DNA from: Paraprevotella stercoravium
Lineage (GTDB): Bacteria > Bacteroidota > Bacteroidia > Bacteroidales > Bacteroidaceae
DNA length: 61,065 bases
Assembly (NCBI GenBank): GCA_018883665.1
Contig: JAHLFU010000024.1
Location: forward strand, 1-61,065
Reading direction: 5' to 3'
This document shows, in pieces, positions 33,228 to 42,382 of this stretch. A program made the translations under genes and the position numbers. The notes under the pieces were generated by a model. It made no database searches. It was not told the DNA's origin and saw only the letters and a program-made list of their open reading frames with translations. Numbering within the stretch: position 1 is the first letter of the stretch; the number at the start of each line of letters is the position of its first letter.

Positions 33228-35079
33228 AGACTTTCATTTGACAATTCTTGCAATCAAACTCCAAACGAAAACGACGCCCGTCTCCCGACACCAGAAAATA
33301 AGGCTCGCGGAACGGAGAGCGGCGACCACCTTGCTTCGTACACCATCCCAAGCTATAACGCAGACAATGCTTGCAGAACATCAGGACAGCTCCGGCAGGT
33401 TCTTTCTTTTCAAAAGCCGGTTCTATCTGTACGGCTCCGAGCGACTTATAAAAGGATTCCGCACGACTGTTCATGACATTGGCCAGATAAGTGAGACGCA
33501 TACCCTTCAACGGAGCGTTCTCCTGTCCCTGTTTCTCACGCAACTGACGGGTAAAACCGGTTGGAATCTTACGGTAATGCACCGGGAAGTTCACTCTTCG
33601 TGCCTGCTCCAGTTTCTCAATAGCCACACGGCGCCATTCGGCCAGTACGGAAGAAGGAACAAACCAGTTGTCTTGCCAGCATACCTCTACCTGACCAACG
33701 GTAAAACAGGTATTGCCCAATTTGGAAAGCTGTCTGCGGATATTCTCCTCCTGTGGACTACGTGCCGGTTCTTTTTCAGCAGCAAACGGAACACTGACCG
33801 AAACTCCGTCCTCATCTTTCAGACTCAGCACAAAACCTTCGGGATATTCACCAACAGTCCAGTCCACGGTAATCTTACGTTCTGCTGACGGCTTGGAAAG
33901 CAAACGGTCAAACTCCTGGTCAAAATTACGGTAAAGGCGTGTGTGCGGTTTCACGCGTGGCATCTCCACCGGATAAATCTTATTGCTGTCGTCCACCCTA
34001 TTGACACGGAAGCCCTGCAGCTTGCCATTCTCGTCCATATAGCACAATCCGTCACCGTTACTGAAAGGTTTCACACCAGCCACGATAATGCATTTGCCCC
34101 GGATTTCCTTTACATAACCTACCTCCTCGCCCAACGATTTCGGGGTATTGAAAGAAAATATATCGGTTTTCCGCCCGTTCAGGAAGTAATGGGTGAATCC
34201 CCGGTTAAAACTCTTCTCCAACTGCGGACGGAAAGTATATTCACACTTACCCGAAGAAGCACGACAATACTCCGGATGCTTACGGAAGATGGCATCCAGT
34301 TTCTGACGATAATAGGCTGTCACGTTTTTCACATAAGCCATGTCCTTCAGACGACCTTCGATTTTGAGCGAGGTAGCTCCTGCTTCCAGAATCTGCTCCA
34401 GCTGATCGCTTTGGTTCAGGTCCTTCAATGAGAGCAGATGTTTTTCCTGTTCGATAACCTTACCGTCAGCATCTACCAGATCAAATTTCAGACGACAGAA
34501 CTGCGCGCAGTTTCCCCGGTTGGCGCTACGACCGAAGCAATGTTGCGACACATAACACTGACCGCTGTAGCTGACACACAACGCTCCGTGCACAAACACC
34601 TCAAGCGGCACCGACGGACACGCCTCGTGAATATCGCGAATCTGTTGTAAAGTAAGTTCACGGGCCAATACCACCTGCGAAAATCCCTGTTGTTGTAAAA
34701 AACGAACCTTATCGGCGCTACGGTTATCCATCTGCGTACTGGCATGCAAGGCTATCGGAGGCAGATTCAGCTGCAACAAAGCCATGTCCTGCACAATCAG
34801 CGCATCCGCGCCGGCACGATACAGTTCCCAGATCATTTCTTCGGTTTCGGCCAGTTCTTCATCCTTCAGAATGGTATTGACGGCCACATAGACTCTAGCC
34901 CGATATTGGTGGGCAAAAGCAGTAAGGCGGGCGATATCCTCTACAGAATTGCCGGCAGCAGCACGGGCTCCGAAACGGGGAGCGCCTATATATACAGCAT
35001 CCGCCCCATGACGGATAGCTTCAATGCCACAATCGGCATTCTTGGCCGGTGCCAATAGTTCAACAGGTCTTGGTTGCAT
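33202..35079 (-). CDS. Peptidase U32 family protein (tRNA/rRNA hydroxylation type)
   Basis: A 625-residue U32-family protein. The family signature is visible at about 170-210 (PLEVFVHGALCVSYSGQCYV, then SQHCFGRSANRGNCAQFCR), including conserved cysteines. Start MQPRPVELLAPAKNADCGIE is typical. A second cysteine set is seen near the C-terminus (LMFCKHCLRYSLGWC, and CKNC). Characterised members such as RlhA and TrhP hydroxylate RNA pyrimidines using prephenate-dependent chemistry; a peptidase role was the older assumption. Its ATG overlaps the metA stop by one base, so translation is coupled. Confidence 0.92.
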   Translation of the reverse strand: MQPRPVELLAPAKNADCGIEAIRHGADAVYIGAPRFGARAAAGNSVEDIARLTAFAHQYRARVYVAVNTILKDEELAETEEMIWELYRAGADALIVQDMALLQLNLPPIALHASTQMDNRSADKVRFLQQQGFSQVVLARELTLQQIRDIHEACPSVPLEVFVHGALCVSYSGQCYVSQHCFGRSANRGNCAQFCRLKFDLVDADGKVIEQEKHLLSLKDLNQSDQLEQILEAGATSLKIEGRLKDMAYVKNVTAYYRQKLDAIFRKHPEYCRASSGKCEYTFRPQLEKSFNRGFTHYFLNGRKTDIFSFNTPKSLGEEVGYVKEIRGKCIIVAGVKPFSNGDGLCYMDENGKLQGFRVNRVDDSNKIYPVEMPRVKPHTRLYRNFDQEFDRLLSKPSAERKITVDWTVGEYPEGFVLSLKDEDGVSVSVPFAAEKEPARSPQEENIRRQLSKLGNTCFTVGQVEVCWQDNWFVPSSVLAEWRRVAIEKLEQARRVNFPVHYRKIPTGFTRQLREKQGQENAPLKGMRLTYLANVMNSRAESFYKSLGAVQIEPAFEKKEPAGAVLMFCKHCLRYSLGWCTKQGGRRSPFREPYFLVSGDGRRFRLEFDCKNCQMKVYADQEGVQ

Positions 35080-35996
35080 TATTTTATATCGTTTAAATTA
35101 TAAGGTGTCGTCTGATAGACCAGATAATGAAGCCAGTTCAGGTACCATTGTACACCATGTGTACGCCAGCGTACCACAGGCCCAAGTTCAGGATTATCAT
35201 CACGATAGTAATTCATCGGCATCTGAATGGGCAGCCCCTTGCCCAAATCTCGCTTGTATTCGGTGTCAAGCGTGTAAGGCGAATACTCCGAATGACCGGT
35301 AACAAAAACCTCACGTCCCTCACGGGCCACCACCATACCGACACCCGAATATTCTGACTCGGCAATGATTTTCAGTTCGTTCACCCGATCGATGTCTTCA
35401 CGACGTACTTCTGTGTGACGACTATGCGGCATAAAGAACACATCGTCCATGCCCCGCATCAGCGGATGAGCGGCATCAAGCACCTGTTGCGGGAATATGC
35501 CGAACATTTTCTGAGGCAGCGGATGTTTCGGAATGCCATAATGGAAATACAGTCCGGCTTGTGCCGCCCAACATATATAGAGAGTAGAAGTGACATTCGT
35601 GCGCACCCAACGGAAGATGTCGGATAACTCGGGCCAGTACCCCACTTCCTCAAAAGCCAGATGCTCCACCGGAGCTCCGGTCACGATAAAACCGTCGAAC
35701 TTCTGTTCCTTCAACTCCGGAAAAGGCTGATAAAAAGCTTGCATATGCTCCGGAGAGGCATGTTTCGGCGTATGCGTGGCTAAAGACATCCAAGTAACCT
35801 CAATATGATAGGGCGACTGCGCCAGAATGCGCAGCAAATCCACCTCGGTGTCAATCTTCAAAGGCATAAGATTTAGAATAGCCACACGCAGAGGACGTAC
35901 TTTCAGAGCCACGGAACGTGTGTTCTCTGTCACGTCAATATGTTCTTTCCGTAAAATATCTGTTGCGGGAAAATGTTCCGGTAAAATCAAAGACAT
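35079..35996 (-). CDS. metA: Homoserine O-acyltransferase, probably acetyl-specific
   Basis: A 305-residue enzyme activating homoserine for methionine synthesis. The start MSLILPEHFPATDIL is chosen by family likeness and by the promoter at 36024-36054, which excludes the 19 codons upstream. The nucleophile is Cys142 in ICWAAQAG; the His/Glu pair is in VTGHSEYSPY. Residue 111 in GAPVE is Glu. In characterised MetA proteins Glu at this position gives acetyl-CoA and Gly succinyl-CoA specificity, so acetyl transfer is predicted here. It leads the metA-U32-zinc ribbon operon. Confidence 0.95.
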   Translation of the reverse strand: MSLILPEHFPATDILRKEHIDVTENTRSVALKVRPLRVAILNLMPLKIDTEVDLLRILAQSPYHIEVTWMSLATHTPKHASPEHMQAFYQPFPELKEQKFDGFIVTGAPVEHLAFEEVGYWPELSDIFRWVRTNVTSTLYICWAAQAGLYFHYGIPKHPLPQKMFGIFPQQVLDAAHPLMRGMDDVFFMPHSRHTEVRREDIDRVNELKIIAESEYSGVGMVVAREGREVFVTGHSEYSPYTLDTEYKRDLGKGLPIQMPMNYYRDDNPELGPVVRWRTHGVQWYLNWLHYLVYQTTPYNLNDIK

Positions 35997-36023
35997 AGTC
36001 GTATTTTTTGAGTATTCTGACTG

Positions 36024-36054
36024 CAAAGTTAGCGCAAAATAGAAAGCAAACAAA
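36024..36054 (-). promoter_or_regulatory. Promoter of the metA operon
   Basis: Minus-strand TTTG (36051-36054) and TAACTTTG (36024-36031) are 19 bases apart, a full -33/-7 match. The leader would be only about 20 nt, which leaves no room for a SAM riboswitch. Confidence 0.7.
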
Positions 36055-36150
36055 GACTATAACATATAAGGATAAGGCTTTAATTATAAAATGAATTTAA
36101 AAACGTAAGAAAAACCGCCGTAAAGTTTCGTTTTTCATTTGTTTTTTTCC

Positions 36151-36158
36151 TATTTTTG
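36151..36158 (+). promoter_or_regulatory. -7 element of the alcohol dehydrogenase gene
   Basis: TATTTTTG, 24 bases before the ATG at 36183; a TTG inside this element is not the start. Confidence 0.5.
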
Positions 36159-36182
36159 GGTATATGCTTAAATGTAATTATT

Positions 36183-37358
36183 ATGATGAATAACAATCCT
36201 TCATTCAGTTTTCACATCCCCACGAAGATCGTGTTCGGATGTGGCGAGATCAAGAAATTAGCTACGGAAGAACTTCCCGGTAAAAAGGCAATGGTGGTTA
36301 TTTCATCGGGCAGTTCCATGAAAAAGTATGGTTATCTGGATCTGGTACTCCGTCTGCTCACGGAGAACAATGTATCAGCAATCGTTTATGACAAAATACA
36401 ACCCAACCCAACCAAGGCACACGTCATGGAGGCAGCATCCATCTGTAAGGAACTGGGCTGTGATTTCGTGATCGGTCTGGGTGGCGGAAGCAGTATCGAT
36501 TCAGCCAAATCCATCGCCGTGATGGCTTGCAATAAGGGTGACTACTGGGATTACATCTCCGGAGGAAGCGGCAAGGGACGTGAAATCCAGGGTGCACTAC
36601 CCGTAGTGGCCATTCCGACAACTGCCGGAACGGGTACGGAAGCCGATCCGTGGACCGTCATCACCGATGAGGAAAAGCAGGAAAAAATCGGTTATGGCAA
36701 CCGCTATACCTTCCCGGTACTGTCTATCATCGATCCGAAACTGATGGTTTCCATCCCGCCGAAACTTACGGCTTATCAAGGATTCGATGCCTTTTTCCAT
36801 GCCGCTGAAGGATATATAGCCGGATGCAGCAACGGCATCAGCGATCTCTACGCCCTCGAAGCCATTCGTCTGTTATACAAATATCTGCCCAAAGCCGTGT
36901 GCGACGGAAATGACCTTGTTGCCCGCGCACGAGTAGCCTGGGCAAGCACTTTGGCCGGAATGGTGGAGTCTACTTCAAGCTGCACTTCTGAACATTCTCT
37001 GGAGCACGCCATGAGCGCCTATTATCCGGCACTGCCGCACGGCGCAGGACTGATTGCCATCAGCCGGGCTTACTTCAATACTTTCCGCAACGACTGCACC
37101 AAGAGATACATGAAGATGGCCGAGGTGATGACACAAAGCAAGAGCAACCGTCCGAGCGACTTCATCGAAGCTTTGGAGCGCATGCAGAAAGAATGTGGTG
37201 TAGACCAGCTGGCACTAAGCGAATGGGGTATCAAGGAAGAGGATTTCGAACGCTTTGCTGCCAATGCCCGTGACACCATGGGCGGACTGTTCCAGTTCGA
37301 TCCGCGCCCGCTGAACGACGAGGAAATCATTGCCATCTACAAAGAGTCATATCGATAA
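36183..37358 (+). CDS. Iron-containing alcohol dehydrogenase
   Basis: A 391-residue group III dehydrogenase that reduces aldehydes or ketones with NAD(P)H. I start at ATG-ATG (MMNNNPSFSFHIPTKIVFGC); translation from the TTG further up is excluded by the promoter. NAD loop GLGGGSSIDSAK is near 96-107. Metal ligands are expected in YQGFDAFFHAAEGYI (Asp/His near 200) and EHSLEHAMSAYYPALPHG (His near 265 and 280). It resembles butanol dehydrogenase/YqdH-type members. The physiological substrate is unknown. It is monocistronic with a terminator. Confidence 0.93.
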   Translation: MMNNNPSFSFHIPTKIVFGCGEIKKLATEELPGKKAMVVISSGSSMKKYGYLDLVLRLLTENNVSAIVYDKIQPNPTKAHVMEAASICKELGCDFVIGLGGGSSIDSAKSIAVMACNKGDYWDYISGGSGKGREIQGALPVVAIPTTAGTGTEADPWTVITDEEKQEKIGYGNRYTFPVLSIIDPKLMVSIPPKLTAYQGFDAFFHAAEGYIAGCSNGISDLYALEAIRLLYKYLPKAVCDGNDLVARARVAWASTLAGMVESTSSCTSEHSLEHAMSAYYPALPHGAGLIAISRAYFNTFRNDCTKRYMKMAEVMTQSKSNRPSDFIEALERMQKECGVDQLALSEWGIKEEDFERFAANARDTMGGLFQFDPRPLNDEEIIAIYKESYR

Positions 37359-37392
37359 AGGTATTAAATTCCTGATTCATCATTGAATGTTT

Positions 37393-37447
37393 ATAACAGA
37401 AAACGGATATTCCTGTTCAAAAGACAAGAATATCCGTTTTCTGTTAT
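37393..37447 (+). terminator. 20-bp hairpin after the alcohol dehydrogenase gene
   Basis: ATAACAGAAAACGGATATTC (37393-37412) pairs perfectly with 37428-37447, with a 15-base loop. There is little T-run after it. The following 170 bases to 37617 hold nothing that I recognise. Confidence 0.65.
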
Positions 37448-37617
37448 ATGGCTTCGTACCAATACGGGTTACCAACAGATTGTTAAACAAATAATCAAAA
37501 AATTTGGGAAGAAATTCCATTTATCGTAATTTTACATTCTTTTCATATCCTGATTAAAGAAACAAAAAATACTTTTCAACCAAGATACGATTATTTCCTT
37601 GTAATAAATCAACAATA

Positions 37618-37773
37618 ATGCTGTTTAACTCTATTGAATTTTTAATATTTCTTCCTATTGTATTTATACTTTACTGGAAGCTCTGTTTTACCCGTCTCCT
37701 GAAACAGAACAGTACAAACATTTCTGGGGTTTTCACTGGGTACATTTCATGGCATACTGCAACCCTAAAATAG
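37618..37773 (+). pseudogene. N-terminal remnant of an MBOAT (AlgI-like) O-acyltransferase
   Basis: ATG 37618 encodes MLFNSIEFLIFLPIVFILYW, the typical N-terminal membrane segment of MBOAT acyltransferases, and then leaves the family and stops at TAG 37771-37773 after 51 residues. An intact protein is near 480 residues. The sequence switches at about 37680-37690 into a different frame that encodes the C-terminal part of an SGNH-like partner (next entry). So an internal deletion of roughly 2 kb is inferred. It is not functional as an acyltransferase. Confidence 0.7.
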
Positions 37774-38276
37774 CTTTTGCCGTTTGCGACTATGCCATCA
37801 GCCATAGATTAAAGGATTATATGACCCGGAATTTTCTAATAAAGGAATTCAATATTATTTATGAACTCCGTTATAATGAAATACGTTACGACAGCATTGA
37901 GCATGAAATCAACCAAGGCAACTATTACTCGCCACAGCGATTAGCCGTATTCGAAGGAAAACAAACTCCACAGACACACCCCGCGGTCATCGGTGACAGT
38001 CAATATTCCCTATTACAAAATATGGCAGCCCTATTGCAAAAGCATCACAGCCATTACAAGGTAATCATTTCTCCTTTGTATTATCAGCAAAAACTGCATC
38101 CCGAAGATAAAAGGCAACTGGAAATGCTATTTGGAGAAAACAACATTTATGATTTCTCAGGAGTAAATTCTATCACCGAAGATTATCATAACTATTATGA
38201 AGACTCTCATTACAGACCATGTGTCGCCCGGTTCATTCTGCAAACAATTTATCAGAAAGAAACTCCAAAGCGGTAG
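37749..38276 (+). pseudogene. C-terminal part of an SGNH/AlgX-like partner of MBOAT
   Basis: 175 residues from ATG 37749, but the protein-like frame begins upstream at about 37690 without a start (YPSPETEQYKHFWGFHWVHF precedes the ATG). There is no signal peptide or membrane anchor. The C-terminus has the serine-like GDSQYSLLQN and DSHYRP motifs of the SGNH/AlgX-J class, whose members hand acetyl groups from an MBOAT to a polysaccharide. Together with the MBOAT start at 37618 this looks like the two ends of a deleted MBOAT-SGNH pair. The Met at 37749 is unlikely to be the original start. Confidence 0.6.
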
Positions 38277-38319
38277 ATCCTGATTTTCCAGAACACATTC
38301 ATGTAACCTGAATGTATTC

Positions 38320-39435
38320 TCAGCAGGCTGCAGATACCAAAGCGCTATCGCCTATAGACTCGTGAACTACAGATTCGATTTCAGAAAGTATGATTTCGCC
38401 TGCAGACTGCACCCAGGCACGGAAAGCCGTGTCTGGACGATAATCGCGGGCAAACTCCAGCAAACGGTCCAGATTGAAGTCATCGGAGATAATGCCGGCA
38501 CCATTACGGGCCGCATCCCAGGCATTGCATTCCTGCTCGATATGTGCCGGAACCATCAGAATGGGCTTGCCCCAGTACATCGCTTCGCAGATAGATTCAA
38601 AACCGGCCGTAGTGGCATAAGCTCCACAGCCACGCATCTGTTTCAGAAACTCCACATCATCAATCTGGTACAGTGTCAGAGTTTCGTCCACTTTCTTCAT
38701 CACGGAAGCATTCTGCTTGTCCCAAAAGAAACGCAGCGACACTTCAGGATGACGGGCATGCCAGGCCTTCACCTGCTCCACGAATCCGGGATTAAGCATA
38801 TAGCCGTGCACATAATCGCCGGGAACAGCCTTTTGGGAAAGCACCTCACGACGCAACAAGGGCGGAACGGTCACAATATTCTCTTCACGGTCCACCGGCA
38901 TCATGTGAAAAGACAATGCTAACTTCCGTGCCGATCCCCATGCCGTCATCTTGGTGAAGAGACGCAACAGTTGCATATCTACATTCTGGTTAAACGGGGT
39001 CTTGAAATCGTGGTGCAGAAAAAGATACTGATGCCCGATACAGATCTGCGGCACACGAATACGGTGTAACGCATAAGTCATCCCTACAAGCAACTCATAA
39101 AAATTGATGACAGCATCCACTCCACTATTCTCTATTTTTTCACGGATGAAACGGATACTATGCCAATAGGCAGACAAACAAGTCATATTGTAAGTGATAC
39201 TCTTTGTAAGATTGGCCCGGCCGGTTTTAGCCGAAGGCAAAAAATTCGGACTGTCAAAACGACTTACGGCAGCCTTCACGTTCCGATTGAAAAAACCGGG
39301 CAATTGCCGGCTATTGCTTTTTCCGACCAAAATCTCCACAACTTCATGACCGGCCTGAGTGAGCAATCGCTCCATGGCCAAGGCCTGTGTCAAATGTCCG
39401 CGTCCCTCACCTTGCACTACAAAAAGAAATCTCAT
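38320..39435 (-). CDS. Glycosyltransferase family protein (GT-B fold)
   Basis: 371 residues. The start MRFLFVVQGEGRGHLTQALA is the N-terminal loop of UDP-glycosyltransferases of the MurG/MGT type, and the C-terminal nucleotide-sugar region is visible as GFESICEAMYWGKPILMVPA, then HIEQECNAWDAARNGAGI. No signal peptide; cytoplasmic or membrane-associated. Its ATG overlaps the stop of the LpxH-like gene by four bases (ATGA), so the two are translationally coupled. The partner gene suggests a role in envelope glycolipid metabolism, but donor and acceptor are unknown. Confidence 0.83.
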   Translation of the reverse strand: MRFLFVVQGEGRGHLTQALAMERLLTQAGHEVVEILVGKSNSRQLPGFFNRNVKAAVSRFDSPNFLPSAKTGRANLTKSITYNMTCLSAYWHSIRFIREKIENSGVDAVINFYELLVGMTYALHRIRVPQICIGHQYLFLHHDFKTPFNQNVDMQLLRLFTKMTAWGSARKLALSFHMMPVDREENIVTVPPLLRREVLSQKAVPGDYVHGYMLNPGFVEQVKAWHARHPEVSLRFFWDKQNASVMKKVDETLTLYQIDDVEFLKQMRGCGAYATTAGFESICEAMYWGKPILMVPAHIEQECNAWDAARNGAGIISDDFNLDRLLEFARDYRPDTAFRAWVQSAGEIILSEIESVVHESIGDSALVSAAC

Positions 39436-40238
39436 ACCGCTGCATTTATTTTTGTTATGTCCTGATTCTCTTCACATTCAGCATTCTGATATGTTTCACC
39501 ATAATAAAGAATGCTCCAGTTTCCGTCTTCATCCTCAGCCAAAGCCGACATGGTTTCCACCCAATCACCAGAATTCAGATAATGTATATTTCCATAATAG
39601 GTATTTTCGGGATGATGAATATGGCCACAGATCACACCATCGCATTTTTTACTTTGTGCAAATTCGGCTAGTGTCTGCTCAAAGTCTGAAATATAGGACA
39701 CAGCCGTTTTCACCTTTTGCTTGATACGTTGCGACAAAGAATAATAAGGTTTGCCCATTGCCCGGCGATAACGGTTATACCAGCCGTTAAACCATAACAG
39801 GAATGTATATCCGGTATCACCCAGATTAGCCAGCCACTTCATCTGACTTGTCACCCGGTCGAACACATCACCATGCGTCACAAAATATCGTTTTCCATTG
39901 GTTTCATGAACAAAATCCTTGACAACCGTAATATTTCCCAATTGAAGCGGAACCAGGGCATCCAGAAAATCATCATGATTTCCACTGACATAAATGATCT
40001 CGGTATTGCATTTCTCCATCAGCTTCATCAGAATCTTGAAGAACAAGGTATGTTCCGGCAACCATTTTTTGCTTCCGTTCTTGCGGATATGCCATCCGTC
40101 AATAATATCACCGTTCAGAATCAGACGGTCGCAGTTCACACTTTTCAAAAATTGATTCACTTCATCCACTTTGGAATGGGATGTGCCCAGGTGTATGTCT
40201 GAAAGCACAATCGTACGATAATGTTTTCTCAATTGCAT
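39432..40238 (-). CDS. Metallophosphoesterase, UDP-2,3-diacylglucosamine diphosphatase-like
   Basis: 268 residues from MQLRKHYRTI; the first 23 codons of the longer frame overlap the promoter. Calcineurin-like metal motifs: SDIHLG (Asp14, His16), NGDIIDGWH (Asp44), SGNHDD (about 85-90) and CGHIHHPE near 190. It resembles the LpxH-like/YbbF family more than classical LpxH, so the lipid A step is likely but not proven. The glycosyltransferase gene overlaps it by four bases. A minus-strand TACTTTTG -7 lies at 40261-40268. Confidence 0.85.
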   Translation of the reverse strand: MQLRKHYRTIVLSDIHLGTSHSKVDEVNQFLKSVNCDRLILNGDIIDGWHIRKNGSKKWLPEHTLFFKILMKLMEKCNTEIIYVSGNHDDFLDALVPLQLGNITVVKDFVHETNGKRYFVTHGDVFDRVTSQMKWLANLGDTGYTFLLWFNGWYNRYRRAMGKPYYSLSQRIKQKVKTAVSYISDFEQTLAEFAQSKKCDGVICGHIHHPENTYYGNIHYLNSGDWVETMSALAEDEDGNWSILYYGETYQNAECEENQDITKINAAV

Positions 40239-40260
40239 GGTTTTTTCTTTTTGGTCAGTA

Positions 40261-40268
40261 CAAAAGTA
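40261..40268 (-). promoter_or_regulatory. -7 element of the LpxH-like/glycosyltransferase operon
   Basis: Minus-strand TACTTTTG (CAAAAGTA on plus), 23 bases before the ATG at 40238. Confidence 0.5.
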
Positions 40269-40390
40269 TCTGAATACCATAACAAAATGATGTAGAAGAA
40301 ATGACAATTGTCTGACAATTCATTTTTAACACTCAGCAGACCTACCATAAGTTTTTTGAAACTCGCCTCCCGATTCTGCTGAAAAATCCG

Positions 40391-40398
40391 TATTTTTG
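40391..40398 (+). promoter_or_regulatory. -7 element of the ABC-F gene
   Basis: TATTTTTG matches TAnnTTTG, 30 bases before the TTG start at 40428. Confidence 0.5.
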
Positions 40399-40427
40399 CA
40401 TCTCGAATTTTAAAAAGACAAAATACT

Positions 40428-42371
40428 TTGATTTCAGTAGAAAACCTCGAAGTGGAATTTGGAGCCAAGCCCTTATTCCAGAACGTATCTTATGTGATAA
40501 ATGAGAAGGACCGCATCGCGCTCGTCGGAAAAAACGGAGCGGGAAAATCCACCATGCTCAAAATCATTGCCGGACTGCAACAACCCACAGGGGGCGTAGT
40601 GGCTGTGCCGAAAGACACCACCATCGGATATCTGCCTCAGGTCATGGTGCTGTCGGATGAACATACCGTCATGGAGGAAGCCATGCAGGCCTTTGACCAT
40701 ATTACGGAAATGCAACTCCGGCTGGAGAAGATGAACAACGAACTGGCAGAACGTACGGACTATGAAAGCGAAAGCTATATGCAGCTCGTGGAACGTTTTA
40801 CGCACGAAAACGAACGTTTCCAGATGATGGGAGGCATGAACTTCCATGCCGAAATCGAACGGACACTCATGGGACTGGGCTTCGCACGCTCTGATTTTGA
40901 CCGCCCCACCAAAGAGTTCAGCGGAGGATGGCGTATGCGTATCGAACTGGCCAAACTGTTGCTGCGTAAACCGGATATTCTGTTGCTCGATGAGCCGACC
41001 AACCATCTGGACATTGAAAGTATCCAGTGGTTGGAAAACTTTCTGTCAACCCGGGCCAATGCCGTAGTACTGGTCAGCCACGACCGTGCGTTTATCAATA
41101 ACGTAACCAACCGCACTTTGGAAATCTCCTGCGGACGCATCTACGACTATAAGGTGAAATATGACGAATATGTGAAGCTACGTGCCGAACGACGCGAACA
41201 GCAGCTCCGTGCCTATGAAAACCAGCAAAAGGAAATTGCCGACATCAAGGACTTTATCGAGCGCTTCCGCTATAAGGCCACCAAGGCCGTACAGGTACAG
41301 AGCCGCATCAAACAGCTGGAAAAAATCATCCCGATTGAAGTGGACGAAGTGGACAACTCTTCACTACACCTTAAGTTTCCGCCAGCCATGCGCAGCGGTG
41401 ACTATCCCATCATCTGCGAAAATGTGCGTAAGGCTTATGGCGACCATGTAGTATTCCACGATGTAAACCTCACCATCAAGCGTGGCGAGAAAGTGGCTTT
41501 TGTAGGTAAAAACGGTGAGGGTAAGTCTACGCTTGTGAAATGTATCATGAACGAGATTCCTTTTGACGGTACCCTGAAAGTGGGGCACATGGTACAGATC
41601 GGTTACTTTGCCCAAAACCAGGCGCAGCTGCTCGATGGAGAGCTGACCGTTTTCGATACGATAGACCGGGTAGCGAAAGGCGACATCCGTCTGCGCATCA
41701 AGGACATCCTCGGCTCTTTCATGTTTGGAGGAGAAGCCTCAGAAAAGAAAGTCAAGGTACTTTCCGGTGGTGAGCGCAGCCGTCTGGCCATGATCAAACT
41801 GTTGCTGGAACCGGTAAACCTGCTGATTCTCGATGAGCCGACCAACCATCTGGACATGCGTTCGAAAGATGTGCTCAAAGAAGCCATCCGGGATTTTGAC
41901 GGTACGGTAATCGTGGTAAGCCATGACCGTGAATTCCTCGACGGACTGGTAGAAAAAGTTTACGAGTTCGGCGGAGGTGTAGTGAAAGAACACCTCGGCG
42001 GCATCTACGACTTCCTGAAGAAAAAGAATATCGAATCACTCAACGAACTGCAATTAAGCAGCAGTCCGACCACCAAAACCAGCGCACCGGCTGAAAAGGA
42101 AACCAGCAGCAACCGTCTGTCCTACGAACAGCAGAAGGAACAGCAAAAGAAAATACGCAAACTGGAAAAAGCGGTCAGTGTCTGTGAATCGGAAATCGAG
42201 GGACTGGAAACACAAATCGCGGAACTCGAGGCGCAAATGGCAACTCCCGAAGGAGCGGCCGACATGCAGCTTTATGAAAAGCACGGCGCACTTAAAAAAC
42301 AGTTGGACGAAACTGTAGAACGTTGGGAAGCGGTATCTCTGGAACTGGATGAAGCGAAAACAAACAACTAA
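40428..42371 (+). CDS. ABC-F family ATPase (ribosome-associated)
   Basis: A 647-residue soluble protein with two ABC domains and no membrane part. It uses a TTG start (40428-40430): no ATG or GTG lies upstream in frame, and the next residues MISVENLEVEFGAKPLFQNV are a normal ABC-F beginning. First domain: Walker A VGKNGAGKST, signature FSGGWRMR, Walker B DEPTNHLD. Second domain: VGKNGEGKST, LSGGERSR, DEPTNHLD. The linker is at about 230-300 and a coiled-coil tail at about 560-640 (EQQKKIRKLEKAVSVCESEI). Members act on ribosome-bound tRNA or relieve antibiotic stalling. Which subtype is not clear. Confidence 0.93.
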   Translation: MISVENLEVEFGAKPLFQNVSYVINEKDRIALVGKNGAGKSTMLKIIAGLQQPTGGVVAVPKDTTIGYLPQVMVLSDEHTVMEEAMQAFDHITEMQLRLEKMNNELAERTDYESESYMQLVERFTHENERFQMMGGMNFHAEIERTLMGLGFARSDFDRPTKEFSGGWRMRIELAKLLLRKPDILLLDEPTNHLDIESIQWLENFLSTRANAVVLVSHDRAFINNVTNRTLEISCGRIYDYKVKYDEYVKLRAERREQQLRAYENQQKEIADIKDFIERFRYKATKAVQVQSRIKQLEKIIPIEVDEVDNSSLHLKFPPAMRSGDYPIICENVRKAYGDHVVFHDVNLTIKRGEKVAFVGKNGEGKSTLVKCIMNEIPFDGTLKVGHMVQIGYFAQNQAQLLDGELTVFDTIDRVAKGDIRLRIKDILGSFMFGGEASEKKVKVLSGGERSRLAMIKLLLEPVNLLILDEPTNHLDMRSKDVLKEAIRDFDGTVIVVSHDREFLDGLVEKVYEFGGGVVKEHLGGIYDFLKKKNIESLNELQLSSSPTTKTSAPAEKETSSNRLSYEQQKEQQKKIRKLEKAVSVCESEIEGLETQIAELEAQMATPEGAADMQLYEKHGALKKQLDETVERWEAVSLELDEAKTNN

Positions 42372-42382
42372 ATAGTCGGAAC

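Noticed and set aside
35997..36182. SAM riboswitch upstream of metA
   Set aside because: A full promoter lies only about 28 bases before the ATG, so the leader is too short.
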